The translations under genes and the position numbers were made by a program. 64,000 bases of DNA from Virgibacillus sp. MSJ-26 (GTDB taxonomy: Bacteria; Bacillota; Bacilli; Bacillales; Amphibacillaceae): the NCBI RefSeq assembly GCF_018918075.1, contig NZ_JAHLPW010000003.1, forward strand, positions 62,001 through 126,000. Reading direction: 5' to 3'. The notes below the pieces were generated by a model that made no database searches, had not been told where the DNA came from, and saw only the letters and a program-made list of their open reading frames with translations. Positions 8,961 to 17,567 of the stretch are shown here, piece after piece (the stretch's first letter is position 1; each line of letters starts with the position of its first letter).

Positions 8961-9395
8961 TTATTTGATAACTAACACTGGACATCTTGCGTTTTGCACG
9001 ACATTGTTACTTACACTGCCGAGAAAGATTCTTTTAATATTACCTAACCCACGACTACCGAGAATGATTAAATCGATTTGATTGTTTTCGGCATACTTAC
9101 AAATTTTCACACCTGGATTTACGTTGTCTTCTTCAACTAAAATATCGACTATGATTGGTATGTTTTCCCGTTCGAATTCTTCTTTAATCATTTCCATTTG
9201 TGGGCGAAATTTTTCAACTAAATCATTACTAATGTTTCTTGAAATCTGAGCATTTGTCTTCGGACCAGTTGCTTTCATTACAGATATAAGATGAACTTCA
9301 GAATTGGTTTTTTCCCTGGCTTGCCACTTTGCTTCCTGGATCGCATTTCGGCTTAACAATGATCCATCATAAGCAACAAGAATTCTTCTACGCAT
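8961..9395 (-). CDS. Universal stress protein, UspA family
   Basis: The 144-residue single-domain protein has the UspA fold signature: an N-terminal strand ILVAYDGSLLSRNAI with the Asp that contacts nucleotide, and the C-terminal ATP-binding motif GSRGLGNIKRIFLGSVSNNV (G-2x-G-9x-G-S). It ends in a CPVLVIK strand. Members bind ATP and are induced under starvation, oxidative or osmotic stress; the exact role is not known. The gene is monocistronic with GAGGAGGG as ribosome site. An extended -10 element (TGTTATACT) lies about 50 bases upstream of the start. Confidence 0.92.
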   Translation of the reverse strand: MRRRILVAYDGSLLSRNAIQEAKWQAREKTNSEVHLISVMKATGPKTNAQISRNISNDLVEKFRPQMEMIKEEFERENIPIIVDILVEEDNVNPGVKICKYAENNQIDLIILGSRGLGNIKRIFLGSVSNNVVQNARCPVLVIK

Positions 9396-9803
9396 CGTAA
9401 GCCCTCCTCAGATATACATAGTATCTTTCTACTACTAGTATAACATATTTTATCCAATGAAATGGGATTTCTCCATCTTTTATCACTTGTCTTAATATTT
9501 TGATTGCCTAGTTTAATGGTTTATTGTGATTGGGCTTGTCTATTCGAGTATACTTATTGAATTTCACATTCAAATGATCCTTATATTAATAATGCTTTTA
9601 TTTCAGAATAAAATTTATTGTTGTTTATCTCTTAGATAAATAATGGTATCATTCCACTTTTTAGTCTTCTTTTACATTCTTTACCACAATGAAGTCCTCC
9701 TCTAATTCAGAAGATATGGTAGGGATTCGCTGAAAATTAGGTATTATCTTAATTTAATGATGTCCTATCGGTTTTAAAACTAGCTGAAGCGAGTTAACCC
9801 ATT
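9396..9803. other. Intergenic region between uspA and ectA
   Basis: About 400 A+T-rich bases lie between the divergent uspA and ectA genes. I see no open frame with a ribosome site and no repeat shared with the rest of the window. It must carry the uspA promoter and any upstream control sites of the ectoine operon. Confidence 0.5.
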
Positions 9804-9832
9804 TTGATTTTAAAAATCAATCCCCTTATGAT
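9804..9832 (+). promoter_or_regulatory. Sigma-A promoter of ectABC with palindrome over the -35 box
   Basis: TTGATT (9804-9809) and TATGAT (9827-9832) are separated by 17 bases and lie 20 bases before the ectA ribosome site. The -35 box forms the left end of a perfect dyad, TTGATTTT-A-AAAATCAA (9804-9820), which could be an operator for an osmotic regulator. Confidence 0.6.
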
Positions 9833-9867
9833 TTATATATGCTTAAATTCACGGGAGGTGAACTGTA

Positions 9868-10392
9868 ATTACAAAGGTCGTTCAAAATGCTTCATCAGGT
9901 GTAGGTGTTGCCGAAAAAATTACGTTTAGAGAACCAACAGCGGATGACGGAAGTGAAATGTTCCGCATTGTTGAAGAATCCAAAGTGCTTGATGTCAATT
10001 CTTCTTACAGCTATTTGATGTGGGGAAAGTACTTCAGCAAATCATCTATCGTTGCTGAACTTGATCATGAGCTAATTGGATTTGTAACTGGCTTTCTGCA
10101 ACCGAATTCACCAAACACTTTATTTGTTTGGCAAGTCGCTGTTGACCCTAAACATCGTGGCAAAAAACTAGCCACTAGACTAATCGAAACACTGCTTGAT
10201 GAGCAAAAGAGTAATGATGTATGTTACTTGGAAGCAACAGTCACACCGAATAACATACCATCTAGTAAACTATTTAAGGGTATTGCGAAAAAACTAAAAA
10301 CCGATTGTAATATTTCCGAATGCTTTTCAGAGGAACAATTTCCAGACTCTTCACACGAGCCTGAAATGACATATCGAATTGGACCTTTTTAA
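9868..10392 (+). CDS. ectA: L-2,4-diaminobutyrate acetyltransferase EctA, apparent AUU start
   Basis: EctA uses acetyl-CoA to acetylate L-2,4-diaminobutyrate in the second dedicated step of ectoine synthesis. The product is a GNAT-fold protein with LDVNSSYSYLMWGKYF near the N-terminus, FVWQVAVDPKHRGKKLATRL as acetyl-CoA motif A, and ATVTPNNIPSSKLF, all typical of EctA. The first in-frame ATG (9958) would remove the conserved ITFREPTADDG strand. Upstream of it the frame contains no ATG, GTG, TTG or CTG back to the stop at 9859-9861. A strong GGGAGGTGA (9853-9861) instead points to ATT at 9868, which gives 174 residues, a normal EctA length. Either translation starts at AUU or one base is miscalled. 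It is the first gene of ectABC. Confidence 0.92.
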   Translation: MTKVVQNASSGVGVAEKITFREPTADDGSEMFRIVEESKVLDVNSSYSYLMWGKYFSKSSIVAELDHELIGFVTGFLQPNSPNTLFVWQVAVDPKHRGKKLATRLIETLLDEQKSNDVCYLEATVTPNNIPSSKLFKGIAKKLKTDCNISECFSEEQFPDSSHEPEMTYRIGPF

Positions 10393-10448
10393 AAAAGTAA
10401 ATTAAATACAAATTGAAGGTTAAAAAATTTTGGAGGTATGTAAACTTA

Positions 10449-11729
10449 ATGTCAACTGTTACGGATAAACCTAAAGTCGATTTGAATGTTTTTAAAAAGC
10501 ACGAATCCGAAGTTAGAAGTTATAGCCGGAGCTTTCCAACTGTATTTGAAAAAGCAAAAGGTTACCGGGTATGGGATAACCACGACAAAGAATATATTGA
10601 TTTCTTTGCAGGTGCCGGTACGTTAAATTATGGACATAATAATGATGCCATGAAAAAGCTGCTTATTGAATATATCGAAGAGGATTCAATTACTCATAGC
10701 TTAGATATGGCGACGAACGCACGAGGCGAATTTTTAAAGCGTTTCAATGAAATCATTTTAAAGCCTAGAAATCTTGACTACAAAGTGATGTTCCCTGGCC
10801 CAACTGGAACAAACACCGTTGAGAGCGCTCTAAAACTAGCCAGAAAAGTGACTGGACGCGAAACAGTCATCAGTTTTACTAATGCGTTTCATGGTATGAC
10901 AATTGGTTCCTTATCTGTGACAGGTAACGCCTCTAAACGTAAAGGTGCAGGGGTTCCACTGAGTCATAGCATTTCTTTTCCATTTGAAAATTATTTGAGC
11001 GATGATAGCTCGATTGATTATATAGAGCGTTATTTAGAAGATAGTGGCAGTGGCGTTTCTTTACCAGCCGCCATCATTCTTGAGACTGTACAAGGTGAAG
11101 GTGGCATTAACGCGGCTAGCGATAAATGGTTGCAAAGTATTGAAAAAGTATGCAGAAGATTCGGCATACTATTGATTATTGATGATGTTCAAGCGGGTTG
11201 TGGACGGACTGGAACTTTCTTCAGTTTTGAAAGAGCAGGTATTGAGCCAGATATCGTCTGTCTCTCAAAATCGATTGGTGGTTATGGATTACCAATGGCT
11301 ATAACCTTATTTAAGCGTGAACATGACATTTGGGGGCCTGCTGAGCATAACGGAACATTCCGTGGTAATAACTTAGCATTTATTGCTGCAACTGAGGCTT
11401 TGTCTTACTGGGAAGATGATCAGTTCACGAAAGAAATTGATAAAAAAGCTGAGTTAATGAGTGAATTTGTTAACCATGTAGTTAGCGAATATAAAGAACT
11501 TAAAGCTGAAAAGCGTGGTCGCGGCTTAATGCAAGGTGTGGCCTGTGGTGTTGATGATGTTGCTGGAGAAATTTGCGCAGCTGCATTTGACAGAGGGCTA
11601 CTCATGGAAACATCCGGTCCAAGTGATGAAGTGTTCAAGTTCTTACCGCCTTTAACAATTGACGAAGAAGGCTTAAAAGAAGGTTTTGACATTGTCGAAG
11701 AAAGTATAAAAACTGTTTTAAATAAATAA
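10449..11729 (+). CDS. ectB: Diaminobutyrate--2-oxoglutarate transaminase EctB
   Basis: EctB is the class III, PLP-dependent aminotransferase that makes L-2,4-diaminobutyrate from aspartate semialdehyde and glutamate, the first step of ectoine synthesis. The 426-residue protein shows [14 protein letters not shown], the cofactor motif [13 protein letters not shown], and the Schiff-base lysine at residue 274 in [14 protein letters not shown]. The frame can be extended to 10413, but TGGAGG at 10431-10436 favours ATG 10449, which begins [12 protein letters not shown]. It lies 56 bases after ectA and 16 before ectC in one operon. Confidence 0.97.
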   Translation: MSTVTDKPKVDLNVFKKHESEVRSYSRSFPTVFEKAKGYRVWDNHDKEYIDFFAGAGTLNYGHNNDAMKKLLIEYIEEDSITHSLDMATNARGEFLKRFNEIILKPRNLDYKVMFPGPTGTNTVESALKLARKVTGRETVISFTNAFHGMTIGSLSVTGNASKRKGAGVPLSHSISFPFENYLSDDSSIDYIERYLEDSGSGVSLPAAIILETVQGEGGINAASDKWLQSIEKVCRRFGILLIIDDVQAGCGRTGTFFSFERAGIEPDIVCLSKSIGGYGLPMAITLFKREHDIWGPAEHNGTFRGNNLAFIAATEALSYWEDDQFTKEIDKKAELMSEFVNHVVSEYKELKAEKRGRGLMQGVACGVDDVAGEICAAAFDRGLLMETSGPSDEVFKFLPPLTIDEEGLKEGFDIVEESIKTVLNK

Positions 11730-11745
11730 CTGGGGGAAATTTTTA

Positions 11746-12132
11746 ATGATTGTTAGAAACTTAGAGGATATATTAGATACAGAAAGAGAAACAAAAGCTG
11801 AAACGTGGGCAAGCCGTCGTTTACTACTTAAAAATGACAATATGGGCTTCTCATTTCACGATACAATTATTTACGCAGGAACAGAAACTCATATTTGGTA
11901 TAAAAACCATTTAGAAGCTGTTTACTGTGTTGGCGGTGAAGGAGAAATCGAAACAATCTCCGACGGGAAGGTCTATCCAATTAAAGATGGAACAATGTAT
12001 GCCCTAGACCAACACGATGAACATTATTTACGTGCAACAAAAGACATGCGAATGATTTGTGTCTTTAACCCTCCATTAACTGGAAAAGAAACACATGATA
12101 AAGATGGCGTTTATCCACTAGTTGAAAGTTAA
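11746..12132 (+). CDS. ectC: L-ectoine synthase EctC
   Basis: EctC is the cupin-fold cyclase that closes N-gamma-acetyl-diaminobutyrate to ectoine. The 128-residue protein starts [16 protein letters not shown], typical of the family, and contains [20 protein letters not shown] and [11 protein letters not shown]. These supply the Glu, Tyr and His residues that hold the catalytic metal in characterised EctC proteins. It ends with [17 protein letters not shown], also characteristic. A GGGGGA ribosome site precedes the ATG. No ectD hydroxylase or lysC copy follows, so the operon makes ectoine but shows no hydroxyectoine step. Confidence 0.97.
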   Translation: MIVRNLEDILDTERETKAETWASRRLLLKNDNMGFSFHDTIIYAGTETHIWYKNHLEAVYCVGGEGEIETISDGKVYPIKDGTMYALDQHDEHYLRATKDMRMICVFNPPLTGKETHDKDGVYPLVES

Positions 12133-12146
12133 GATTATATATTCAG

Positions 12147-12173
12147 GAGCCCCACTTTAAACAAGTGGGGTTC
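12147..12173 (+). terminator. Hairpin after ectC (weak terminator)
   Basis: GAGCCCCACTT pairs with AAGTGGGGTTC around a 5-base loop 14 bases after the ectC stop. The tail is only TTCTGT, so read-through into the following transporter gene is possible. Confidence 0.6.
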
Positions 12174-12243
12174 TGTATGCATGTTCATATAGGGTTCAGA
12201 ATATTCTTAAGGTACATAGAAATTTAGGGAGGAACATTATTTT

Positions 12244-13032
12244 ATGTTAAAAGGAAATTGGAAATTAATTGCTATGCTGTTTGTTTCCTTATTTGTTGTA
12301 TTAGGACTAACAGCTTGTGGTGATGATGACGCAGCAAGTGGTGCAGATGGGAGCGCTCTAAAAGATGAGTATACTGTCGTAAGTGATACATCGTTTGTCC
12401 CATTTGAATTTAAAGAAGATGGTGAATATGTAGGTTTTGATATTGATCTTATTCACGCGATTGCAGATGAAGCCGGGTTTAAAATTGATTTCGAAACAAC
12501 AAACTTTGACGGAATAATTCCTGGCTTACAAACTGGACAATTCGATATTGCCATAGCAGGAATTGGGATTACGGAAGAAAGAGCAAAAAAAATAGATTAT
12601 AGTGATCCATACTATGAATCAGGTTTACGCCTTGCTGTAGCGGAAGACAATGATTCTATTGACGGAATTGAAGATTTGGATGGATTGACAGTAGCAACTC
12701 GTCTAGGTTCAACAAGTGCTGCGTTTATCGAGGAAAACATAGGAGGTGCTGAAGCAAACCAATATGAACAACTCGATCAAGCTTATTTAGCCGTCGAAAA
12801 CGGAAGCGTCGATGCGATTTTATATGACGCACCAAACGTAGCCTATTACATCCAAACTGAAGGTGAAGGTAAACTCAAAATGGTTGGTGACCTATACCAA
12901 GCAGAAGATTACGGAATCGCCATCTCACAAGGAAATGAAGAACTAGTCGAAGCCATAAACGAAGCCCTAGAAACACTCCAAGAAAACGGCGAATACGACG
13001 ACATACACAAAAAATGGTTTGGAGAGGAATAA
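12244..13032 (+). CDS. ABC transporter substrate-binding lipoprotein, polar amino acid family
   Basis: The 262-residue product is a type II periplasmic-binding-protein fold, lipid-anchored through Cys25 in the lipobox GLTAC. The mature part contains PFEFKEDGEYVGFDIDLIHA, FDGIIPGLQTGQFDIAIAGI and TRLGSTSAAFIEEN, which mark the GlnH/ArtP-type amino-acid receptors (SBP family 3). The two-gene permease/ATPase partner follows at 13450-14831 after a 417-base stretch of repeats. The ligand cannot be read from the sequence. Its place directly behind ectABC makes uptake of a compatible solute or its precursor possible but unproven. The ribosome site is GGGAGG, about 12 bases from the ATG. Confidence 0.92.
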   Translation: MLKGNWKLIAMLFVSLFVVLGLTACGDDDAASGADGSALKDEYTVVSDTSFVPFEFKEDGEYVGFDIDLIHAIADEAGFKIDFETTNFDGIIPGLQTGQFDIAIAGIGITEERAKKIDYSDPYYESGLRLAVAEDNDSIDGIEDLDGLTVATRLGSTSAAFIEENIGGAEANQYEQLDQAYLAVENGSVDAILYDAPNVAYYIQTEGEGKLKMVGDLYQAEDYGIAISQGNEELVEAINEALETLQENGEYDDIHKKWFGEE

Positions 13033-13035
13033 ACA

Positions 13036-13186
13036 AAAGCGTAAGCGCCCGTTTAGCAACGAACAAACTGGAAGACTTCTGACGAGATAAAGGAAACACG
13101 ATGAGCGATTAGCGAATCGATGTTGACTTATCGTAGGAAGGAGTCTGAAGTTTGCTAGTTGCTGGGCGCTGAAGCTAGATGATCAA
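13036..13186. repeat. Dispersed structured repeat A, copy 1
   Basis: This roughly 150-base element opens with GCGTAAGCGCCCGTTTAGCA and closes with TAGTTGCTGGGCGCTGAAGC, so its ends pair (AGCGCCC/GGGCGCT, AGCAAC/GTTGCT). Inside it GACGAGATAAAG faces CTTATCGTAGGAAGG. A second full copy is at 22766-22915 and a left-end fragment at 13302-13345. The outer stem differs between copies at paired positions: CAAACT with AGTTTG here, CAAGTT with AACTTG in the other. It has no coding potential. Confidence 0.7.
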
Positions 13187-13345
13187 AAGCAAATGTGACC
13201 GGTTAGCCCCGACAAGCTTAAGCAAGAAACCGCAGTGGCGACCTTTGCCACGTAGGTTTATTGCTTAAGACCTCGAGGGGCTGGTCACATTTGCTAGACG
13301 GCACAAAAGCGCAGGGCGCCCGTTTAGCAACGAACAAACTTCACA
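13187..13345. repeat. Dispersed hairpin repeat B and a partial copy of repeat A
   Basis: GTGACCGGTTAGCCCCGACA begins an element (13196-13293) whose far end reads GAGGGGCTGGTCAC; the inner arms AGCTTAAGCAA and TTGCTTAAG also pair, giving one long imperfect hairpin. A left-end fragment of repeat A follows at 13302-13345 (GGCGCCCGTTTAGCAACGAA). The mosaic separates the binding-protein gene from its permease gene, so it probably inserted within a once continuous operon. Confidence 0.65.
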
Positions 13346-13362
13346 AAACTACTGGTTAAATT

Positions 13363-13397
13363 ATAAAGGGAGTAACGGCTATGGTTACTCCCTTTAT
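13363..13397 (+). promoter_or_regulatory. Perfect 14-bp hairpin in the permease leader
   Basis: ATAAAGGGAGTAAC (13363-13376) pairs without mismatch with GTTACTCCCTTTAT (13384-13397) around a 7-base loop. No T-run follows, so it is not a standard terminator. It lies 52 bases before the permease start, where it may stabilise a processed mRNA 5' end or act as an operator. Confidence 0.55.
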
Positions 13398-13449
13398 CAC
13401 TTTAAAGAAACATCTTAAGTTTTTAAATTACAGAATAGGAGTTATTGAT

Positions 13450-14112
13450 ATGATCGGACGGTTTAATTGGGCAGGAATAATAGATTTCTTGCCGCAACTT
13501 ATGACAGGGTTATATTATACCTTGCTTATCTCAGTTGTAGGGCTTTTAATTGGATTTGTTTTAGGTGCGATTTTTGGTCTAGGACGAATATCTGAAAATA
13601 AAATAGTCTATGGTATCTCTTCAATATATATAGAGATAATACGAGGAACGCCTGTTTTAGTGCAAGCCATTTGGATTTTCTTTGCCTTGCCTTTGATTAT
13701 TGGGCAAACTTTAAATTCTATTGTTGCAGGTATTATTGTTATCGCATTAAACTCAGGTGCTTATATTGCGGAAATAGTCCGCGGCTCTGTTCAATCAGTG
13801 GATAACGGACAAATGGAAGCGGGACGTTCGCTAGGACTGAATCATGGTCAAACAATGCGCTATATTATTTGGCCTCAAGCGTTTAAACGAATGATCCCCC
13901 CTCTTGGAAATCAATTTATTATTAGTATAAAAGATACATCCTTATTATCTGTCATTCTGGTACCTGAACTTATTTTTCAGGGACGACTTATTGCCGCCAA
14001 TCACTTTAACGCGGTAGAAATCTATACGGCTGTCGCTTTGTTTTATTTAGTGATTACATTAAGCCTCTCACTGATTTTGCGAAAAATTGAAAGAAGGTTG
14101 GATATTACATGA
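13450..14112 (+). CDS. Amino acid ABC transporter permease (GlnP/HisM type)
   Basis: The 220-residue inner-membrane protein has the five-helix layout of polar amino acid permeases. Its early segment is [20 protein letters not shown], with [20 protein letters not shown] following. The EAA cytoplasmic loop [20 protein letters not shown] contacts the ATPase. A longer frame reaches 13381, but that part is only the reading of a hairpin; AGGAG at 13437-13441 sets the start at ATG 13450. It overlaps the ATPase gene by four bases (ATGA), so the two are translationally coupled. With one permease gene the channel is presumably a homodimer. Confidence 0.93.
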   Translation: MIGRFNWAGIIDFLPQLMTGLYYTLLISVVGLLIGFVLGAIFGLGRISENKIVYGISSIYIEIIRGTPVLVQAIWIFFALPLIIGQTLNSIVAGIIVIALNSGAYIAEIVRGSVQSVDNGQMEAGRSLGLNHGQTMRYIIWPQAFKRMIPPLGNQFIISIKDTSLLSVILVPELIFQGRLIAANHFNAVEIYTAVALFYLVITLSLSLILRKIERRLDIT

Positions 14113-14831
14113 TTGAAGTTAAAGATTTACACAAATCATTCGGTTCTCTTGAAGTTTTAAAAGGGATCGATTGTTTCGTTGAAGAAAAAGAAGTATTATG
14201 TGTGATTGGGCCAAGTGGATCAGGTAAAAGTACTTTTCTGAGATGTTTAAATATGCTAGAAAAATTAACGAGCGGCGATGTTATCGTTGATGGCAAAAAT
14301 TTAGCTGATCCAACCAACAACATTAATGATTTAAGAGCGGAGATTGGCATGGTTTTTCAACAATTTAACCTATTTCCACATAAATCGGTGCTTGAAAATA
14401 TTATTCTAGCTCCTCAGAAAGTTAGGAATCTCTCCTCTAAAGATGCACAAGATCGTGCTTTTTCCTTGCTAGATAAAGTAGGGTTAAGTGATAAGGCAGA
14501 CATGTACCCTGATCAGCTGTCTGGAGGTCAGCAACAGCGAGTCGCTATCGCACGCGCTTTAGCTATGGAACCTAAGATTATGCTTTTTGACGAACCAACC
14601 TCTGCCCTTGATCCCGAATTGGTTGGAGAAGTATTAGAAGTAATGAAGCAACTGGCACACGAAGGGATGACCATGGTTGTCGTGACACATGAGATGGGAT
14701 TCGCTCGTGAAGTCGGTGATCGTGTACTTTTCATGGACGAAGGCGTCATCGTGGAAGAAGACCAACCAGAAAAGATATTCACGGAACCACAGTCAGAACG
14801 GACGAAAGAATTCCTAAATAAAATTTTGTAA
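14109..14831 (+). CDS. Amino acid ABC transporter ATP-binding protein (GlnQ type)
   Basis: The 240-residue ATPase has every nucleotide-binding motif: Walker [10 protein letters not shown] at 34-42, a Q-loop in [17 protein letters not shown], the ABC signature [16 protein letters not shown], Walker [15 protein letters not shown] and the switch His in VVTHEMGFA. The [13 protein letters not shown] and [10 protein letters not shown] words are characteristic of the polar amino acid uptake (PAAT) class. It is the last gene of the transporter operon and energises uptake by the upstream permease and lipoprotein. Confidence 0.95.
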   Translation: MIEVKDLHKSFGSLEVLKGIDCFVEEKEVLCVIGPSGSGKSTFLRCLNMLEKLTSGDVIVDGKNLADPTNNINDLRAEIGMVFQQFNLFPHKSVLENIILAPQKVRNLSSKDAQDRAFSLLDKVGLSDKADMYPDQLSGGQQQRVAIARALAMEPKIMLFDEPTSALDPELVGEVLEVMKQLAHEGMTMVVVTHEMGFAREVGDRVLFMDEGVIVEEDQPEKIFTEPQSERTKEFLNKIL

Positions 14832-14854
14832 AAATATATAGAAATCTCACCTAT

Positions 14855-14893
14855 AAGACTACTTTTAACTGAATCTAGTTGAGTAGTCTTTAT
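14855..14893 (+). terminator. Terminator after the ABC transporter operon
   Basis: AAGACTAC pairs with GTAGTCTT, with an inner AACT/AGTT pair. The tail TATT is only moderately T-rich. Confidence 0.6.
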
Positions 14894-15097
14894 TAAAACT
14901 GATTATTCTCCCTGTTGTTAGAAACATAACAAATTAGTTGCTAAAGTCCCATCTTCATAGGTATATTGTTTCAATTTCAATAGAATCTGTTCCAAAAAGT
15001 TATTATATTGTTTATACTCTTATACAGTTTTAAATTTATGTTTATGTTCTATTTTAAACTTTAAAAAGACTCTATTGCTATTTAATGAGGGATAACT

Positions 15098-15481
15098 ATG
15101 GACAATGCAGATCAAATCAAGCTTTTGGAAAATGACATTTCTATGTTGAATGAGCAAATAAATGAAAATAATGCTGATATTTTTAGACTTGAAAAATCAA
15201 AGGAAAAAATCATGAAAAATCAGGAGGAAATTGGAGAAAAGCACACCCTCACCACCCAACCTAACTTATCATCGGAAACATGGGCAGGTAATTATGCTAA
15301 TGAATTTATAGAAATTAGGGATTCTATTGAACAGGAATTCAAAAGTATTCTTGATCTACAAATTGAGGTATTAATCGATAATATTTCCTTAAAAACCTCT
15401 CAATTAGTGGAATTAAATAGAACCTTCGAAGATAAAATTCAAGAAAAACAATTAGAAATTAGTTTTTATCAAAATCCATAG
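15098..15481 (+). CDS. LXG-associated small helical protein (YwqH/DUF5082-like)
   Basis: The 127-residue product is almost wholly alpha-helical. Two coiled-coil stretches (residues 3-45 and 70-125) flank a centre containing SSETWAGNYANEFIEIRDSI. The length, the heptads and the W-x-G-like turn fit the YwqH/DUF5082 group, which precedes LXG toxin genes in Bacillus T7SSb loci. Such proteins have been shown in other Firmicutes to bind the LXG domain and support export. GAGGGATAACT precedes the ATG. It opens a run of five co-directional genes. Confidence 0.75.
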   Translation: MDNADQIKLLENDISMLNEQINENNADIFRLEKSKEKIMKNQEEIGEKHTLTTQPNLSSETWAGNYANEFIEIRDSIEQEFKSILDLQIEVLIDNISLKTSQLVELNRTFEDKIQEKQLEISFYQNP

Positions 15482-15649
15482 AACGCGCATTTCAAATGCT
15501 TAATAACCTCCTAAAATATGGACTACATTTGCTGATTGAACCAATAAGAACTGCACGCCGAAGTTGAAGAATCAATTCATTAAAGAGTTATCCATAGATT
15601 TTTAAAAAATCGAGAGCACAACAAAACTATACCCCACTAAAGGAGTTTG

Positions 15650-15952
15650 ATGGTATTCATGCCCGAAATTATAATAAACCGTGAAGAAGTAAATTCGGCT
15701 TTAGAAAGGTTAAAGCAGTGTATAGAGGATATAACAGCCTCAAAATCAAATCCAGAATTCCCCACTTCCACATTAAACTTTCTTGATAAAATAACATCCA
15801 TCGAAGATAAATACTACCAAGCATTAGGTCAATATAAAGCAACACTTTTGAAAATTGAGACAGACATTCAGTCAAATATCAAAACATATATTGAAGCCGA
15901 TGAAAGCTTAGCCCATCAAATGGATGCTAACTCCACAAAAGCTAAAATATAG
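15650..15952 (+). CDS. LXG-associated small helical protein (YwqI/DUF5344-like)
   Basis: This 100-residue helical-hairpin protein contains the sequence EIIINREEVNSALERLKQCI, as in the YwqI/DUF5344 group, and a second long helix at about 55-95. It sits between the YwqH-like gene and the LXG gene, as in the ywqHIJ order of Bacillus subtilis, and is expected to be a targeting partner for the LXG domain. AAAGGAG at 15639-15645 best fits the ATG at 15650; ATG 15659 would give MPEIIINREE. Confidence 0.75.
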   Translation: MVFMPEIIINREEVNSALERLKQCIEDITASKSNPEFPTSTLNFLDKITSIEDKYYQALGQYKATLLKIETDIQSNIKTYIEADESLAHQMDANSTKAKI

Positions 15953-15985
15953 CTCAGTTTCAAGTGAAGATGAGGAGTCTAAAAG

Positions 15986-17566
15986 ATGAAAATAATTAAA
16001 GTAACTGAAGTCATCGACGAAATTAATGATCTTATCGATAATAAAGAACAGGAACAAGAGCAGCTGGAAGCTTTAAGTAATGAAATACATAATGTAATTA
16101 ATTTAGATGATGCGCTTCAAGGCAAAGGCGGTGAAGCTATAAAAGAGCATTTCACAACCCTACACGTGAATGCCATCATTTTATTTAACCTACTTCTAGA
16201 AGAGTACATTCAAGCTTTAAATGCTATTAAAAGTGCAGTTGAATCTTTTGAAAGTAAAACAGGGGTGATTCATACAGAATTTCTCAGAGAAGACATTATC
16301 GATAAACTTAGTGAGCTCAGCAACTTCACGAATGAAGTTGTTGATGACATTAACAAACAATACGATGAAGTTAGTGATTTGGTTGCTGAAGGAAGAGTAT
16401 CTACCTATTATTTTAACTTAAATATTGCAAATGCTGGAAGCCATGCAGAAGACACGGCTACAAAACTCGAAACACTCGATAAAGAAAGTACCTCCAGTCT
16501 CTATTCTTCTGAAAATACTGTGGACGAACTCTCTCAATTTACATCTAAAATAGAGTCTTGGACGAAGGATAGTGTATTTTTAACCGATACTGAATTAGAA
16601 GAGATAGAAAGCTTTTATGCTGAATCAGATATGATTCAAAAAATGATAAATGATGCGGAAGAGTTGTCACTAGAGCAGTCGGATTCCACCATCCAGGGAC
16701 AAGTTGCTAGCTGGATAGAATTGATGGGAAAAACGACTGGAGCATATCAAGTCGCCAAAGGAGCAATAGTTGCCACGATATTGAATACTGGAATGCTTGA
16801 ACTAACCCAAGATAGCAAAGGTAACTATATTATCAAGGCTTCAGCAAAGTGGAAACAAGTGAACGGAAAATATGAATCAAGACTAGCTGAAAATATTCAT
16901 AAATTATTAAAGATAGGAAGCGGTGGTTCAACCAATCCTATTAAAAGGTATCTATCAAAATACAATAATACCCCGAGCGGCATGTTAAGACAAATCATTG
17001 GCATGAAGCCAGGGACTAATAAAATTAGCTTTGGTAAAGTTGCGAATAATTACTCAAATACACTTGTGCTTGATGATGCCGCATTGCAAGATTACAAAAT
17101 GAAAGTAGATTGGAAGAGGACCACTGATCAGTTAACGGATGCAAAACAATTAAAAAGCTATGCAAAAAAAATCCCAGGAGTCGGGCTTGCCCTTTCATTT
17201 GGTTTTAATTCAGCCGAATTTTATAGTGACGACAACAACCGAAAGTCTCTTGGTGAAAAAAGCGGAAGATTTGTTGCAGGACTAGGAGTTGACGGGGGAG
17301 TTGCTGGATTAACTACCGTTGGAGCTATGGTTGGATCAGCAATTTTTCCAGGGGTAGGAACAGTCATTGGTGGTGCAATAGGAGCAACGGCTGGTATCGT
17401 TGGATCGATATTCTTTGAAGATAAAGTTAAATATCTTGGTGAAAGTGCTGGGCGCTGGGTTGAAGATACTGGTAAAGGGATATATAATTTTGGTGTTGAT
17501 GCGGTCGATAATATAGCAGATACTATTTCTGGGGCAGGTAAGTTTTTATCAGGGATTTTCAATTAA
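15986..17566 (+). CDS. LXG-domain T7SSb effector with a glycine-zipper C-terminal domain
   Basis: The 526-residue protein carries an N-terminal helical LXG domain (about 1-210) with the naming motif at Leu44-Gln-Gly46 in ALQGKGGEAI. A linker follows at 210-390. The last 130 residues lack nuclease or deaminase motifs. They hold a hydrophobic, Gly/Ala-rich run at 431-477 (GLGVDGGVAGLTTVGAMVGS, then GVGTVIGGAIGATAGIVGSI) with repeated small-xxx-small spacing. A similar glycine zipper in the streptococcal LXG toxin TelE is needed for membrane damage, so this is probably a pore-forming antibacterial toxin exported by a type VIIb system. The core secretion genes are not in the window. GAGGAG precedes the ATG. 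Confidence 0.82.
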   Translation: MKIIKVTEVIDEINDLIDNKEQEQEQLEALSNEIHNVINLDDALQGKGGEAIKEHFTTLHVNAIILFNLLLEEYIQALNAIKSAVESFESKTGVIHTEFLREDIIDKLSELSNFTNEVVDDINKQYDEVSDLVAEGRVSTYYFNLNIANAGSHAEDTATKLETLDKESTSSLYSSENTVDELSQFTSKIESWTKDSVFLTDTELEEIESFYAESDMIQKMINDAEELSLEQSDSTIQGQVASWIELMGKTTGAYQVAKGAIVATILNTGMLELTQDSKGNYIIKASAKWKQVNGKYESRLAENIHKLLKIGSGGSTNPIKRYLSKYNNTPSGMLRQIIGMKPGTNKISFGKVANNYSNTLVLDDAALQDYKMKVDWKRTTDQLTDAKQLKSYAKKIPGVGLALSFGFNSAEFYSDDNNRKSLGEKSGRFVAGLGVDGGVAGLTTVGAMVGSAIFPGVGTVIGGAIGATAGIVGSIFFEDKVKYLGESAGRWVEDTGKGIYNFGVDAVDNIADTISGAGKFLSGIFN

Positions 17567-17567
17567 C

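Noticed and set aside
9958-10392. ectA starting at ATG 9958
   Set aside because: It would remove the conserved first strand of the GNAT fold and has no ribosome site, while GGGAGGTGA precedes ATT 9868.
13381-13449. N-terminal extension of the permease
   Set aside because: It translates the arm of a perfect hairpin; a proper AGGAG selects ATG 13450.
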